Under the pieces are notes generated by a model, which saw nothing but the letters and a program-made list of their open reading frames with translations, had not been told where the DNA came from and searched no databases. The translations under genes were made by a program, and so were the position numbers. Below are positions 47,581-59,705 of a stretch of DNA of 64,000 nt, piece by piece. Numbering within the stretch: the stretch's first letter is position 1; the number at the start of each line of letters is the position of its first letter. This stretch comes from Cryptomeria japonica (Eukaryota; Streptophyta; Pinopsida; Cupressales; Cupressaceae). The stretch spans positions 262,278,124-262,342,123 of the forward strand of contig NC_081406.1 of assembly GCF_030272615.1 (NCBI RefSeq), given 5' to 3'.

Positions 47581-48300
47581 TCCCAAAATTTCGGAAAAAA
47601 TGTCAGGGACCGTGGGGCTCGGGGTGCACATGGTCCTCGCAACTTTTTTCAAAATTTGTAGGGATGAAAGTTATGATGATTTTAGAGCTAATCTGAAAAA
47701 ATTGAGTGATTTTACGATCTGTAGATAGGCCAAATTAAAGTTGCAATCTCAAAATTGAACCCTACCAAGATTGTCGAAAAATGCAAAATTTGAATTTTGA
47801 AAAAGAGAGGGAAACTGAAATTTTGAATTTTATGATTTTAGAGGGAATACCAAAAGCAATGCAAATTTTGAAATTTAAAAGTTGACTCAATTTCACGCAA
47901 AATTCAATTTTGAAAGCGGAAATCAAAGTTGTTGTAATTAAGCACTTAATTTCAAAAGTCACAAATTGCAAGAATTTGAATGAAGCACTGAAATTTCGAA
48001 TGAATGCTAACACACTTTTCAGATTTAGGACAGTAAGAACACAATTTTGACACAAAATTTCAATTTCAACAATTTTTGAATGATTAGAAGCCTTAAACCA
48101 AGCAATCACTAGACCAACTTTGACTGTAATTTTGAAAGTGTTAGAATTGATAAAATCAGCCAAAATTCTGGATTTTAGCAGAAAAATATAGTAAGATCTA
48201 ACTCCTGAAATTTCGGAAAAAATGTCGGGGACGATGGCGCTCGGAGTGCACACGGTCCTCGCAACTTTTTTCCAAATTTTCAGGGATGAAAGATATTATG
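47581..48300 (-). repeat. leader repeats sharing a motif with the LTR
   Basis: A block containing ttcggaaaaaatgtc, g.gctcgg.gtgcaca and ggtcctcgcaacttttttc occurs at 47589-47672 and 48210-48292, about 625 bases apart. The LTRs carry a related block (gcccggcgtgcacacggtcc) near 42483 and 49040. The leader between gag and primer site is otherwise non-coding. Confidence 0.75.
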
Positions 48301-48637
48301 ATTTTATTGCGGAATCCAAAGTTACAGCTGAATTGGAGATGTTTTGATCGGTGAAATTGTCAGTCAAAGGTTGAATCAAGAGGGTTTCAAAAATTAGGGT
48401 TTTGACACTTAACCACTTAATTTTCAGAATTAAAGCACAAATATGAATTGATAATTTGTAATAGAAGGGCAGATCTGAAACAAGCATTAACAATTAAACA
48501 TTTCGCAAGCTCAATTACTAAAAAGAAAATTTAGGGTTTTTATGCAATCAACCTCTAGAATTTTGCAAAAGATCAAACATGGAAATGTAATCAAGGAATC
48601 TAATTTTCAAATCTAACCATGAGTAATCAGAAAGGAT

Positions 48638-48656
48638 GTTCACATCGGGTTCACCA
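48638..48656 (-). other. primer binding site of the innermost element
   Basis: TGGTGAACCCGATGTGAAC on the minus strand lies three bases inside the 5' LTR. It is the same type as in the outermost element. Confidence 0.82.
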
Positions 48657-48659
48657 AAA

Positions 48660-49919
48660 TGTAAAGTGGAAAATAATCGAACCCTAGTTGCTCTCCCCTC
48701 TTCCAACTCCAAGGAGAGAGAAGGGAGGTTACTAGGGTTGACGGTTTTTCACTTAGGGAGACTTTACATTCAAAAGAGGGGTTGAAACCCACAAGATCCA
48801 ATCCCACACAATGCAAGATTGGATTCTAAATGAGTTTCAAGGGTTAAGACAACAAGGCTACCCTCTTTTGTAAAGAATGTAGATAAAATGATTAAGCTAG
48901 GAATGCATAGAAAGTGAGAAAGATTCACTTATAAACAGAGATAGGGATATAGGATGAAGCTGCGGACCTGGAATTAGTAGTAAAATGTCGAGACGATGCT
49001 GTCCAGCAAATTTGAGCGAAAGTTGACGGGACGATGGCGCCCGGCGTGCACACGGTCCTCCGAAAAATCCACAAAACGAAGGGGGATCTGTTCGTCTCTG
49101 CACAAGGATTCCAGATCTTCAATTTCAGCCGCGTACCTGCAACCTACACACAGAAAAGCAAAGACGATTGGGGGGTTAGGGATTAGGGGTTTGCCCTTAG
49201 GTCAAACCCCAGTTTTGTAATTAACCAAGAAATGAGAAATGCTGTAAATGTAAATGATTGTAATGTAAAACAAGTACTAGTACCTTGTTGTAAGAATGTT
49301 TGTATTCTTACATGCGAAGGTGTAGATGTTGTTGTATGTTGTATATTGTATGTTGTAGTATGTGATCTCCTCTTCAATGGTTGAATCCTTGTCTTGAATG
49401 CAACACTTAGCCTTGAATGGAGACTTAGAATGATCAATTGCTTGAAGGAATGCTTGAATGCTTGAATGCTTGAATGTTTGAGTATCGCTTCCGCCTTTTT
49501 TTCCTCCTCACCAAAATGAGAGAGGAAAATGTAGTTTATATACTTGCCAATTAGGGTTAAAAGACTGATTTTCCCAACCTTAGGCTGACCAGGAAATGTT
49601 ATTTTCCAATTTGCAAACAAAAAGACCCGAAGCCCCATAGGAGACCGGGCCCAAAATAGGGCCAAGGACCAGGGCGCTGGGTGCCATGGTCCTGGGGGAC
49701 CAGGGCACTGGGTGCCCTGGTCCTGAAGGACCAGGGCGCTCTGGTCCCACCTCCCGGGACAGCAGGGTGCAAGGAGGATCAGGCCAGGGTGCTAGAAAAA
49801 TGCAGTTTTTGGTGTCGTGGACAAGTTTCGGGGTCTCCATTTAGGTTCTGTGTTGCGTCGCCATCGTGAAGACCCAAATGCGGTCGAAATTGCAAGTGTT
49901 GCAATTTTAGGACGCTACA
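48660..49919 (-). repeat. 5' LTR of the innermost element
   Basis: This 1260-bp copy is longer than its partner, mainly because of extra GC-rich subrepeats at 49667-49750. The right edge GACGCTACA abuts the agtag duplication. Confidence 0.93.
49667..49750. repeat. GC-rich palindromic subrepeat in the LTR
   Basis: Units of the form ggaccagggc.ctgggtgcc.tggtcct occur nearly three times. The partner LTR has about one. Each unit is a near-palindrome, which favours slippage. Confidence 0.82.
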
Positions 49920-51861
49920 AGTAGAAGAGGGAACTTCCAATTATATAGATTGTAAGATTGAAGACCTAGGGTCTCTAGCAATCCACTCGCAACTAGGTTT
50001 ATTTTATGGAAAAGAGAAGAAGATCAAACCGGAGTACAACATCTTGGAGAAGAAGAAACTTCATAATGCAGTTTACTTTCTAGAGGATTTCACAGATGAC
50101 CATATTAGGATCATCCTGAGTAGAGTTCATGGTGACAAGATGTACCTGGAGAGAACGCATGATATAACACCACAAGTTGTTCATGCTGTCACCGGTTTCT
50201 ACAACGTCGGTGAAGTGCCAACCCTGAGGAAGATCATCAAAACAGAAATGACCAAGCTCACCGGTTCAGTGAGAGACTCATGAGGAATGATGGTTAATAC
50301 CATCAAGGACGACGATGTGAAATATGTGTGCATGGTGATTTGATACCGGACATTTCGTGCCAGCAGAATTAACTCTGTATCTATTGCAGCGGTAAATGCC
50401 GCTTACCGGATGATCAAGGAAGATGCATCATTTGACCTATGCACCAGTATGCAAAGGCAACTCATGTTGAATCTTAAATCAATCAAATAGGATAATGCAT
50501 TGAAGTTTAAGTTTGGTCAGCTACTGGTCGGATTATTTTTCTATTTTCAAAGTTACTTCCCTGGAGTGGGAGACATTCAGTGGTCTGCGGACCAATCGGT
50601 TACCAAGCAGATCAAGGAAAGCCTGGAAGCAGTTGGAACCGACTATCTTGAAGTTCTGAATAAGTACTTTGATGAGTTCAGAGGCAAGATGAGCCTGAGG
50701 ATGAGGATATCTAGTGACATAGTCAAGAAATATGAAGAAGACATATGTTTTATCATCAAAGTGGATCAATGCATAATGGAGGCCGTTGAGCCTAGAGAGG
50801 AAGAAGTGGAGCCTATGGGCTATAAGGTGATGAATGATATGCTGGATGGGTATGCCTCTACCCTTATTGCCTCACCTCTTAATCCGAAGAAGAAGAGAAC
50901 TGACACCTATCTTGAAAGGGTTACACCGGTCACAGAACCAGTGACAAAGAAAGGAAAGGCAATGCCTTCAGCATAGACACCGGTTACTACAACTAGTCCT
51001 AAAGTGACCAAGCGGTCACCGGCTAAGAAGAAACCGGAAGCAGCACTTGCTAAAGTCTTTGAGAGGAAGAGGAAGACTAAATCCAACTCACCGGACTCAG
51101 AAGAAACAGTGTCTGAGGAACAAACGAAGAAGGTGAGACAAACAAGGAAAAAGACAAAGAATGAACTGGCATCGTCTGCATCGGTAAATATTGATATTTC
51201 CTCCTACAAACCTTTAACACATTGCCAAAGAACAATTAAAAATATTAGGAGAAAATTGTTAAATGATTTGGTAGATCATTTTGATGACTTTAATGATGAT
51301 GAGAAGGAAGAAGTAGAGCTAGAAATAATAAAGTATTTATGTGCTAATGACCGGTCGCCCTCAAAAATTAGATCTGAGACACCAGATTCTTTGTATAAGT
51401 ACCTAGATAATAAATGGCGCATTGCCATAGAGAAAGAACAGGAAATTAGGGAGAAATTTTTTGCTCAATACTTTCTCGACCTGTCCAATTCAGAGTTATT
51501 TGATGTCATCAACCAAAATAAAGGACACTTCTTCACCAGAAGAAGAAGACTCTGGTTGTTGGAAGGAAGAATTGATGATGTCAAAAAAGACACTCATCTG
51601 CATATGACAACAGCGGTTCATATGCATAAAGTGCTTCAAGCTAGCAAGAAGGCTGAGCAAGAACCGATAGTCATAGAACCGGATGAAGTGTTTAATGATG
51701 AAGGAAATCCGGTTGTTGAACCTATTGACACCATTGATGTTGATGCTCTAGAGGTAGAAGATGTTGCTCAGGGCCCTCCATCTGAAGCAATAGGACAGGA
51801 GAAACAGGCTGAACAGGCTGAAAAGCAAGCAGAGGACAAACAGGAGGCAGCAAAGGAATAG

Positions 51862-52330
51862 GTGGAGAAGAAGAAAAAGGAAGAAGATGAGGAAAAATGA
51901 AAAGAGGAGGAGAAGAGAAAAGAGGATGAGAAGAAAAGAAGAGAAGAGGATGAAGAGAAAAAGAAACAAGAAGATGCAAAGACGAAGAAAGAAGAAGAGG
52001 ATAAGGAAGAAGAGAAGAGGAAGGAAGCTGAGAAGAGAAAGGAAGCAGAGAAAAAGAAGAAGGAAGAGGAAGAGAAGGAAGAAGAAAAGTGGAAGGAAGT
52101 AGAGAAAAGGAAGAAGGAAGAGGAAGAGAAGGAAGAGGAAAAGCAGAAAGAAGCAGAGAAAAGGAAGAAGGAAGAGGAAGAGAAAGAAGAGGAGAAGCGG
52201 AAGGAAGTAGAAAAGAAGAAGGTAGAAGAGGATAAGGAAGAGGAAAAGAGAAGAGAAGAGGCGAAGAAGAAAATAGAGGAGGACAAGGAAGGAGAAGCAG
52301 CAAAGAGCACGCAGATGGAGACTCCAAAGG
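51862..52330 (+). repeat. purine-rich Lys/Glu-coding repeat in ORF2
   Basis: Degenerate gaagaggaagagaaggaag-type repeats encode runs such as KKKKEEEEKEEEK. They form a predicted long charged helix. Antisense Ser/Leu-rich frames of up to 204 codons are by-products. Confidence 0.8.
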
Positions 52331-53454
52331 CAACAAATAGTCAAGCCAAACCGGCTAAACTCACCAGTCCGATTGATCTCTAGTCTGCAAGTGAAATTGA
52401 GCTGCTACAGAGCATCAAGGTTGCTCAAGAACGTCTTGAAGTGATATTGAGGAAAAAGGAGCAAGATGTGATCCAGAGCGGCGGTGGACACTCTTACCAG
52501 TTTGATGCCTGGTACAAACCTTCTGAATACTGATTCATCACTGGCTCAACTAAAGCTCCTATGCACAGTAGTGTATGATCAGGTGAAGAGCCTGGAAGAG
52601 GCAGCAGAGGCAACTGCCAAGAAAGAGCATCAAAAAGCTCTAAATATTGCTCTAGTGAAGAAGTTAAACGAGCTCCGGTCCGATCTACAAAAAGCTCAAA
52701 AGGATATAAGGGATGCTCTAGATGAGGGGAATCTTCTACTCAACAAGATTTGCCAACCCCATCTGTTCTATGACAATGTGCTTGCACAGAAGCAACAACT
52801 TCAATTTGATTTACAGTCATACATGAGCACCTTCGATCCGCCATATGACTCCTTTATAGCTTATGGGCAAGCTATTCACCGGTTTCATATCCAGTCTACT
52901 AAAATAGAGCATGAGATTAGCAACCGGTCACGAGATTTGCAGGAGCTACAACTGGTTCTACTCCCATGTCTGCAAATACTTTAGAAGTGCTATCTTAATC
53001 TGGATGCCTTAACAACGACACAGGAGATGAGCACAATAGACGTCATGGAAGAATAGGTCTCCCAGATGTAGACAAAGAAAGAAGTAGCCACCTCCCTACT
53101 TGAGTCCTAGTCTTTATCTATGAAACAATTCTTGCAGGACTTTAAATCTATTTTTGACAAGTTTTATTCCTTATTGTCATAAACTCTTATTGTTTTAATA
53201 CCAAATGAAAACAGGGATTGTTCAGCTGTACTTTGTTATTGTTGGCAAAGGGGCAGAAGTTCTGATATTTAAAATTTTGATGTATGCTCTAAATATCTCA
53301 ATGTCTATCTCTGTATGCAAATAGTTATACATTGTATTATTAGCTAAAGGGATAGTGTATATGCTTAGGGGGAGAAATTTTGCTTATGGCATGAATTTGT
53401 TGTAAAACACTTAGATGTCAAAATTTTATTTTCCTACGTGTTGCCATCAATGCC

Positions 53455-53466
53455 AAAGGGGGAGAT
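53455..53466 (+). other. polypurine tract of the middle element
   Basis: AAAGGGGGAGAT lies directly before TGTTGGCA at 53467. The upstream context, tgccatcaatgcc, is the same as beside the polypurine tract of the copia element at 2000. Confidence 0.85.
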
Positions 53467-54681
53467 TGTTGGCATTTTTTATGTTTATGTGGTGATTGTC
53501 ATTAATGGACACACACTTGCATTGAGATCACTTTTATATGTATGAGTTAAAGCTCAACGGGCATGTGTTGCAACCAGTATGTTGTATTATAGTCTTTAGA
53601 CTATTGGTGTTTTGCAGAATGTGTTTACCAGTCTGAAGCGGTATGTTGACTCCAAGCGGTTCGTGGATCTCAAGCAGTACGAGGGATCAAAGCAGCTAAA
53701 CTCATTTTTACCAATCTTTATTTTTGTCAAACCGACAACCGGTATTTTGTGTGAACCGGTTCTACTGTGATGAGTTACCAATCGACATTTTGTGATGAGT
53801 TGCCAACCGACATTCTGTGATGAGTTACCAACCAACATTTTGTGATGAGTTACCATCCACCAATTGTTTGACGGTGCCAACACTCTAGCAATGCTTTTTG
53901 TCTCGTGTTACCGAGTATGTCCAGGTTCATTGAACCTAGGGAATTGGATTGTAAACCTATTGGACCGACATGAAATTAGATTCCTTTATAAGGACATCAT
54001 GTCTAGGGTTTTAGAAGGTTGTTAGGGTTTTATGTTGATGCTAAGGTTTAAGGTGGTTGATGAGTTTTTACAAGAGTGATCTTAACTGTGAAGATCAAGT
54101 TTTGTGAGAGGTAACTAAGTGTGAGTTATTGAAGATTGAAGTAATGTTGAAATGCATTAGCTATGAGCCATACTGGATCTAACCAAGCAATCTGTGCTAT
54201 ATGCTAGATCATACACTTGTTGATTACTCACATCTTTGACAAGTCTAAAGCCCTTAACCAGGTAGGCTCAGAGTAGCCTTTGTAAAATCCTCTAACAAGG
54301 TGGTTCATCTCTGTGGATCTAAAATCCTCTAGCAAGGTAGTCTTTGATCCCACTTATCTCCTAATAGAGATTGAGATTCATAACAGGATTTGTTCTGGTA
54401 AAGAACATTATATGACCTTAATCGGTCTGGTTCCTATTCTGCACATAGTTACTTGTGAGTTTCATCTCACCGTGGTTTTTCCCATTTGGGTTTCCACGTC
54501 AAATACTTGTGTTATGGTGTTATTGTTCCTGTGGGTGAATGTCTTATTTTCATTTTGGTTTGCATGTGTGTTAATCGGTTTGTCTGTTAAACTGTTCTAC
54601 CAGTTTATCACTAAACTATTTAAGTGTTTAAATACAGTGTTTTTCGGTATACTAATTCACCCCCCCTCTTAGTATTCATCA
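53467..54681 (+). repeat. 3' LTR of the middle element
   Basis: It starts TGTTGGCATTTTTTATG and ends TATTCATCA. The 25-bp gtgatgagttaccaac subrepeat has about four copies here (53763-53861), one more than in the 5' LTR. The block at about 54473-54500 is the motif shared with copia LTRs. Confidence 0.9.
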
Positions 54682-55427
54682 CATTCATATGTAGATACTA
54701 TATATGTATTGATGTCACTTCTATGAATTCTAGTGACCTCAAATAATCAATCCCCCTATATCTTTATGTTTTTTCTAATGTTGTGGGTGCTATATGCTAT
54801 ATGTCACAAGGTAGCATTCCATGAATACATCTTGTTATGTTTTTATGACACAACATCTCTTCTCCTTAGAATGACTTGTACTCCCTTTTGCACATAGCAT
54901 ATATCATTCTAGTGGGGGGCTATTCATATTCATATTTTATATTCAAAATCTTTCATTACATAATTCTTTTTGAAATATGCCTGCATCCAGTTGTCTTATC
55001 CGTCACCTAGTGTGGGGGCAATCCACTGCACCTTGTCTATGTTTCTTTTTTTTGGATTTACTACAACACAAATTATAGCAGTCATAGTCTAATTTTATTA
55101 TTGAATGGTCTCTAGCGTAACACAACTTGTCACTGATACATATCAAGTATTATGTCTATATGATCTTTGTTTGATGTCTATGATCTTTGTTATGTCTTAT
55201 TTTTTGCTTTTCACCTAACATGATTGTCTTCTATTGACATGTACATGGTGATACAACTCAACATCCCTTCAAGAAGGATTGACTTAGGTCTCTTCCTTGA
55301 GGGAAACTCCATGCAAATAGAATAACTTATTTTACCTTTGCATCTAGGTAAAGTAACGTTAACTCCCTTCTCTCTACTTTAGCTCACATTTCTCTATGAA
55401 TATGTATGCTCACTAAAGGGCACAAAA
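54682..55427 (+). other. 3' interior end of the outermost element
   Basis: No coding similarity was recognised. It ends in the purine-rich AAAGGGCACAAAA before the 3' LTR. Confidence 0.5.
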
Positions 55428-56659
55428 TGTAATGTCGTAAAATGTACCTTATAAAATTTCACACTACATGAGCCCCTCTTTAGATAAATTAAAGATATTA
55501 ATCAAACCTGAACCTTAATCATAACCCACAAATAATCTTGCCACCCTTCATGCCTAATTCTTCAATTATTAGGTCTAGATTATGCTCGGATGTGTGCACG
55601 TTGTGGAGATGATCATGCACCATGCATTCATCCCACAAATATCTACAACTAAAGGTGCTTGTTTGGACATTATACTTTCTAATTCTGGAAGTGTAATATC
55701 CCTCTATGGTCAAGCCAACATTGAAACTACTACTAGTACTTAAAACTTGCCTTTTACCTTCATTCACACTCTTGAAAACTCTTTGGAAACATTCTTCTTG
55801 CATTCTAGGTACTTTCCCTTACACTCTATACTTCTTGAGCATACACACCAGCACGCTAGTCCATGTTATAGTGCCTCTTCATTTCATAGCTACACCACCT
55901 CACGTCATTAATACCCAACCAAGCTTTGTTAACGTAAAGATTGATGCCTTTCCTCATTCTAGTAAGTCACATTACTTCTAGTTTCATAGGTTGGCAACTT
56001 TCTATTTTTGTGTTTGATTCAATATCTTTGTGTTAGCATCAATCTATTTCATTTTATCTACAATCTTGTCTATAGGCTATTTGTGGTGGTGGAAACACCA
56101 AAGAAAGGGTTTGATCAAGGCAAACCTCTAAACACAGTTGCCCCAACATTTCATCCTCGGTCTTACGTGTGTAGGTTTTAGTGAAGAAGATCGTTATTCT
56201 TGCTAGAAGCTTCATTTTGTGGATTTTAGTAAACATTCATTTGCTTCGTCCTAATAATTTTGTTGTTTTAATTATGTTATGTAATCTCTACTTTGTATTT
56301 TTTTATTGCATTTAGCTTGCAGAATGTAGTGTATGCAATTTTGTACTTTTTGGTATGACTCTTTGTGTTATGTCCATATAGGACATTTGTGCATCATGCT
56401 ATCGTCCTTGACCTGTGCACATGTGTCCTAGACAAAGAGCTCATGGAGCTATTCAAAACGTCCCTATAACCTATCTTTCATTCTCTATGAACTATAAAGT
56501 TTAACTAATTAGTTTAGTTGGTTAAACGCTTATCTCCTTAAGTAGTGAACAAACTCAAAGTCACAAGTACCCAAGGACATGTTTTGAGTGGAAAGTTAGA
56601 ACTTGGATCCTTGAAGGGTTTGGTTACCCTTCATAGTGGTTTGTTTTTCACACTCTATA
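55428..56659 (+). repeat. 3' LTR of the outermost element
   Basis: It starts TGTAATGTCG and ends CACACTCTATA, where the final CA has become TA. It aligns along its length with 28929-30150 despite heavy divergence. Confidence 0.86.
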
Positions 56660-58509
56660 AAGTTTTATTACTCGTTAGGAACTAGTATTATACTCAAGAG
56701 TGCAGTGCTAGGAAGGACTACAATACCTATGTGAGATTCCTAGGCTAAAATATGACCCCAATGCTAGACTAGAACTCTAACACAGGGCCTAGAAACTTGT
56801 AAAATCACACTAGTATCCTATCTAGGAACTAGTTTCGTCTAGTGCCCCATTTTTTATTGTGTAATCATTTATTAGATCTTTTGGCCATTTCCCAAAGGAA
56901 ATTTGTATACAAAAGTTCTTCATCTTGGCCTGGTGACTCTTCCCAAGTTTTCACTTTATTGAAAAGTGTCACATCTTAAGATTTATGACACCCATTTATC
57001 TTGGGAAGCCTGTCATTTATTGGAAGTGACTTTTTGTTGTAGTAGTTGGTGGAGGTATTTGTACTTCTAGTAAGGAAAAATCTTGTGAAGGATTGTACAT
57101 GTCTTTAGATGCGATTTAATTGGTTTATTGAATGAGTGAAAGGTGGTTTTTACTCTTATCATACTTCTCATTTTGAAAGTCAATGGTTTATTTATTTAGT
57201 TGAGGGATGTTATCTCCTAATCATTCTATTGTTTGTGTGGGTTTCCATGGTGCTTTTTATGTTTTAAGAGTCTCTACATGCGAATATGAGGCTAATATTA
57301 CCCTATTCCTTCCCTTGTGTTGGATTGTGAGATAATACCCTTGTGTTGGATTGTGAGATAACACAATTATGGGTTAGCACTCAATCGTCACTTAGATGTT
57401 GTTTTTCCCTCTTATATGTTCATCATGGTGGTTTCATCTTGTGATTGGCAAGTCTTGCACTAGTGCCACCTTGCTTGTAGCAATGATGATATTATCATGT
57501 GATTAACACACTAGTGTTTTTATGTTTCACATGACATGTTTGCATATTGTTGTGTAAGAGCAAAATGTTGCATATTAGTTGTTGTTGTCATATAAAAATG
57601 TTGTTTTACAATTTTATCCTAGGTGTGTGGCTTGGGGCATTACAATTCTTAGAATTCTTAAACCTATAATAATAAAATGTAGTTTGATTAAACAAGTAAA
57701 AATAATTTATTCTCTTCCTCTATTTGAACTTTGACATCTATAGACTTTTATATAGTTAGAAAGCATTTACAAATTATTAAAAAAAATTATATTTTGGTAC
57801 TTGGAGTAATAATTTATTGTTCCAAACTTATTTTTTCCTACATTTTGAGTGGTTGTGTTATTGAGTATATTCTTGATGTTTGAAAAATGAATTTAACATA
57901 AACAAAAAAATACAACTCTAAATATATTAGTACATTGTATTAGATTCAACTCTACACTCACAATCTATTGTTTTTTCACCTTATTTACATTCTTTGACAT
58001 TTGACTGGTAAGCCTTACATATTTTGTGTCATTTATACTACCAAAATAGTTCTAAACAAGATACTTAGAAACTTATTAGAAATTTTTCAACACTAGTTTT
58101 AGAATGGCAGTCATGTGTATACCAAATAATAAAACAAGATCAAAGGTAAAGACTCGTAAGCATCCAGTTGGACGATGTACCAACCATTATCCTAGCTTTC
58201 AAGATAATGACAAATTAATCCAACTTAACCATGACTATATAGATAGTCAAAGTATTGATTAAGGGAGAGGGCTTAACAATGTTGTACCTTAATATTAGAG
58301 ATTGACATGACCATATACACACAAGTGTGGATAATTTTAAAAAAAAATTCAAATCAAGAATGTAGCACCCATTTTCAAGGCTTTCAAAATAATTAGCATT
58401 GAACCTAACTTTAGAATATCTCACAAAAAATCATTGTTTTTATTATCATTCAACTAATACAGAAAAAAGTTTACAACTTTAGTATATATACTATAAAGTT
58501 GGATTCACT
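56660..58509. other. unassigned AT-rich DNA
   Basis: No gene or element boundary was recognised. A 26-bp exact-type tandem duplication (cccttgtgttggattgtg...) lies at 57312-57363. Confidence 0.4.
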
Positions 58510-59705
58510 TTATTACGATGGAAGGTAGACCGTGAGACATGCTGATTAGAAGTATAAAATATTCAAAACCCTTCAACCTCAATCAACAAATGACTATGAA
58601 GATGACTAACACGTAGAAATTCAATTTGATAGTTCATAGTAATGGTGGGACTGAAGACTATGAATACGATTAAAATAGTTCATAACTTGAGTTTGACAAT
58701 ATACACTAATGGTGGAATAGATGATTAGCCTAGGTCCTTGGTTGCTCATCTTTTGTTCCTCAATTAGTAATTGAAGTTGGATTGTACAACTTTCAATAGT
58801 TTGTTGAAGATTTTTCTTGTGGGGAGGGGGGGTTAAACATTTTGACATGCAATGTGTTCATTTTGATTTGTTTTAATTATTTTGCACATTTTATGAAATT
58901 GTCTATTACAAAACCTCCAAGAAGCATTAAAGAAACAAATCTAAACTTACAATTGATAATGTTGTGATCATGAATAACAAACTCAAAAAGCTATACAAGA
59001 TTGTAGAAAAAAAGCAAGTAGAGAACATGATGTATTCATAGGCATGCCATGCACTAAATGTGTTGATTTTTGCACTTGCACATTTAATAGAATGATATTG
59101 TGTAGTGAGACATCATTTGATGTTGGAAACACATTTTGCTTAATAAGACAATTGATATGTCCTATTAAAGTAAAATAATTATTATTTCATTACTAAAATT
59201 TTATTTTATTTTACCCAATACATATACGTTTGTCACAAGTAATATGTAACTGTTTCATATTTACACTTACACTAAGAATATGCCATGTCAAAATTAAATA
59301 TAAATTAATACAAATGAAATTATATTACCATATTCACATATAATTATATAAAAATTGAAAAAACATATATATTATACATTTTAAAACACCTTTAACTTTC
59401 AATTTAAATTATGTACTAAATTTTAAATATATTGTTTTCTTTAATTATCAATAGGTCCACTCTATCAATATGTAGACCACCTACTATAAGATCCGAGACC
59501 ACTTCTAGTCTCTTCTAAAAAGATTTGAAAAGCAATATAGATTGACACATGGAAATCCTTAATCTAGGGGCAGATAAAAGCGTGGGGATTAAGGTAGGTG
59601 AGCATGTAGTTTTCTGAATGGTTCGGTGCCTTCTATGAGGGGAGGCCTACCACATGACCGTGGGGCGCCGCCAAAAAATTTCACAACATTAAATGAGCCT
59701 TTCTT
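58510..59705. repeat. ~1.1-kb direct repeat, copy 1
   Basis: It aligns with 61365-62360. Shared blocks are gtagacc.tg.gacatg, caatttgatagttcat, ggttgctcatcttttgttcc, tgacatgcaatgtgttcat and tatcaatatgtagaccacct. The best-conserved part is the GC-rich tail (59455-59690) with tggttcggtgccttctat and ggggcgccgcca. Confidence 0.85.

Larger units (their letters stand above)
42104..49919 (-). mobile_element. young Ty3-like Gag-Pro element, TSD AGTAG, innermost of the nest
   Basis: LTRs at 42104-43308 and 48660-49919 differ at only about a dozen sites in the first ~420 bases by eye. Both start TGTAAAG and end GACGCTACA. Perfect target duplications agtag lie at 42099-42103 and 49920-49924. The primer site (48638-48656) and polypurine tract (43309-43323) set the minus orientation. 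Only gag, a protease-like region and a tail are coded, so it depends on another element for reverse transcriptase and integrase. Confidence 0.95.
41992..53182 (+). pseudogene. ORF2 of the middle element, split by the innermost insertion
   Basis: The frame starts at ATG 41992, runs to 42103 and continues at 49925, in phase once one AGTAG copy is discounted. Pieces include KKLHNAVYFLEDFTDDHIRI, HDITPQVVHAVTGFYNVGEV, GQLLVGLFFYFQSYFPGVGD and a basic segment. A Lys/Glu-rich stretch (51862-52330) and a helical C-terminus (52484-53182) follow. Stops occur at 42079, 50281, near 50340, 50488, 50974, 51859, 51898 and 52381, with a frameshift near 52470 and more stops to 53182. I do not recognise a catalytic domain. 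The N-terminal part resembles unnamed plant transposon-associated proteins only loosely. Confidence 0.78.
39075..54681 (+). mobile_element. large non-autonomous LTR element (LARD/TR-GAG type), middle of the nest
   Basis: LTRs at about 39075-40220 and 53467-54681 bound an interior with an iMet-like primer site and a good polypurine tract. Two long decayed reading frames run forward. ORF1 is a zinc-knuckle protein and ORF2 a Lys/Glu-rich protein. Without the inserted innermost element the unit is about 7.8 kb. No protease, reverse transcriptase or integrase was recognised. The iMet primer site and the LTR motif shared with the copia LTRs suggest it is mobilised by copia enzymes. A possible target duplication is cattc (39070-39074 and 54682-54686), if the first LTR lost eight terminal bases. 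Confidence 0.85.
28929..56659 (+). mobile_element. outermost Ty3-like element of a three-level nest
   Basis: The LTRs at 28929-30150 and 55428-56659 align throughout but are strongly diverged. A primer site follows the first and a purine tract precedes the second. The interior holds a decayed gag (34694-36060) and protease-like remnant, with no reverse transcriptase recognised. A foldback structure occupies its leader and a 15.6-kb element is inserted downstream of the protease remnant. Flanking pentamers ggatt and aagtt differ, so no clean target duplication survives. Confidence 0.85.

Noticed and set aside
51722-52344. Three antisense frames of 180-204 codons
   Set aside because: They are the complement of the Lys/Glu-coding repeat of ORF2 and are low-complexity in all frames.
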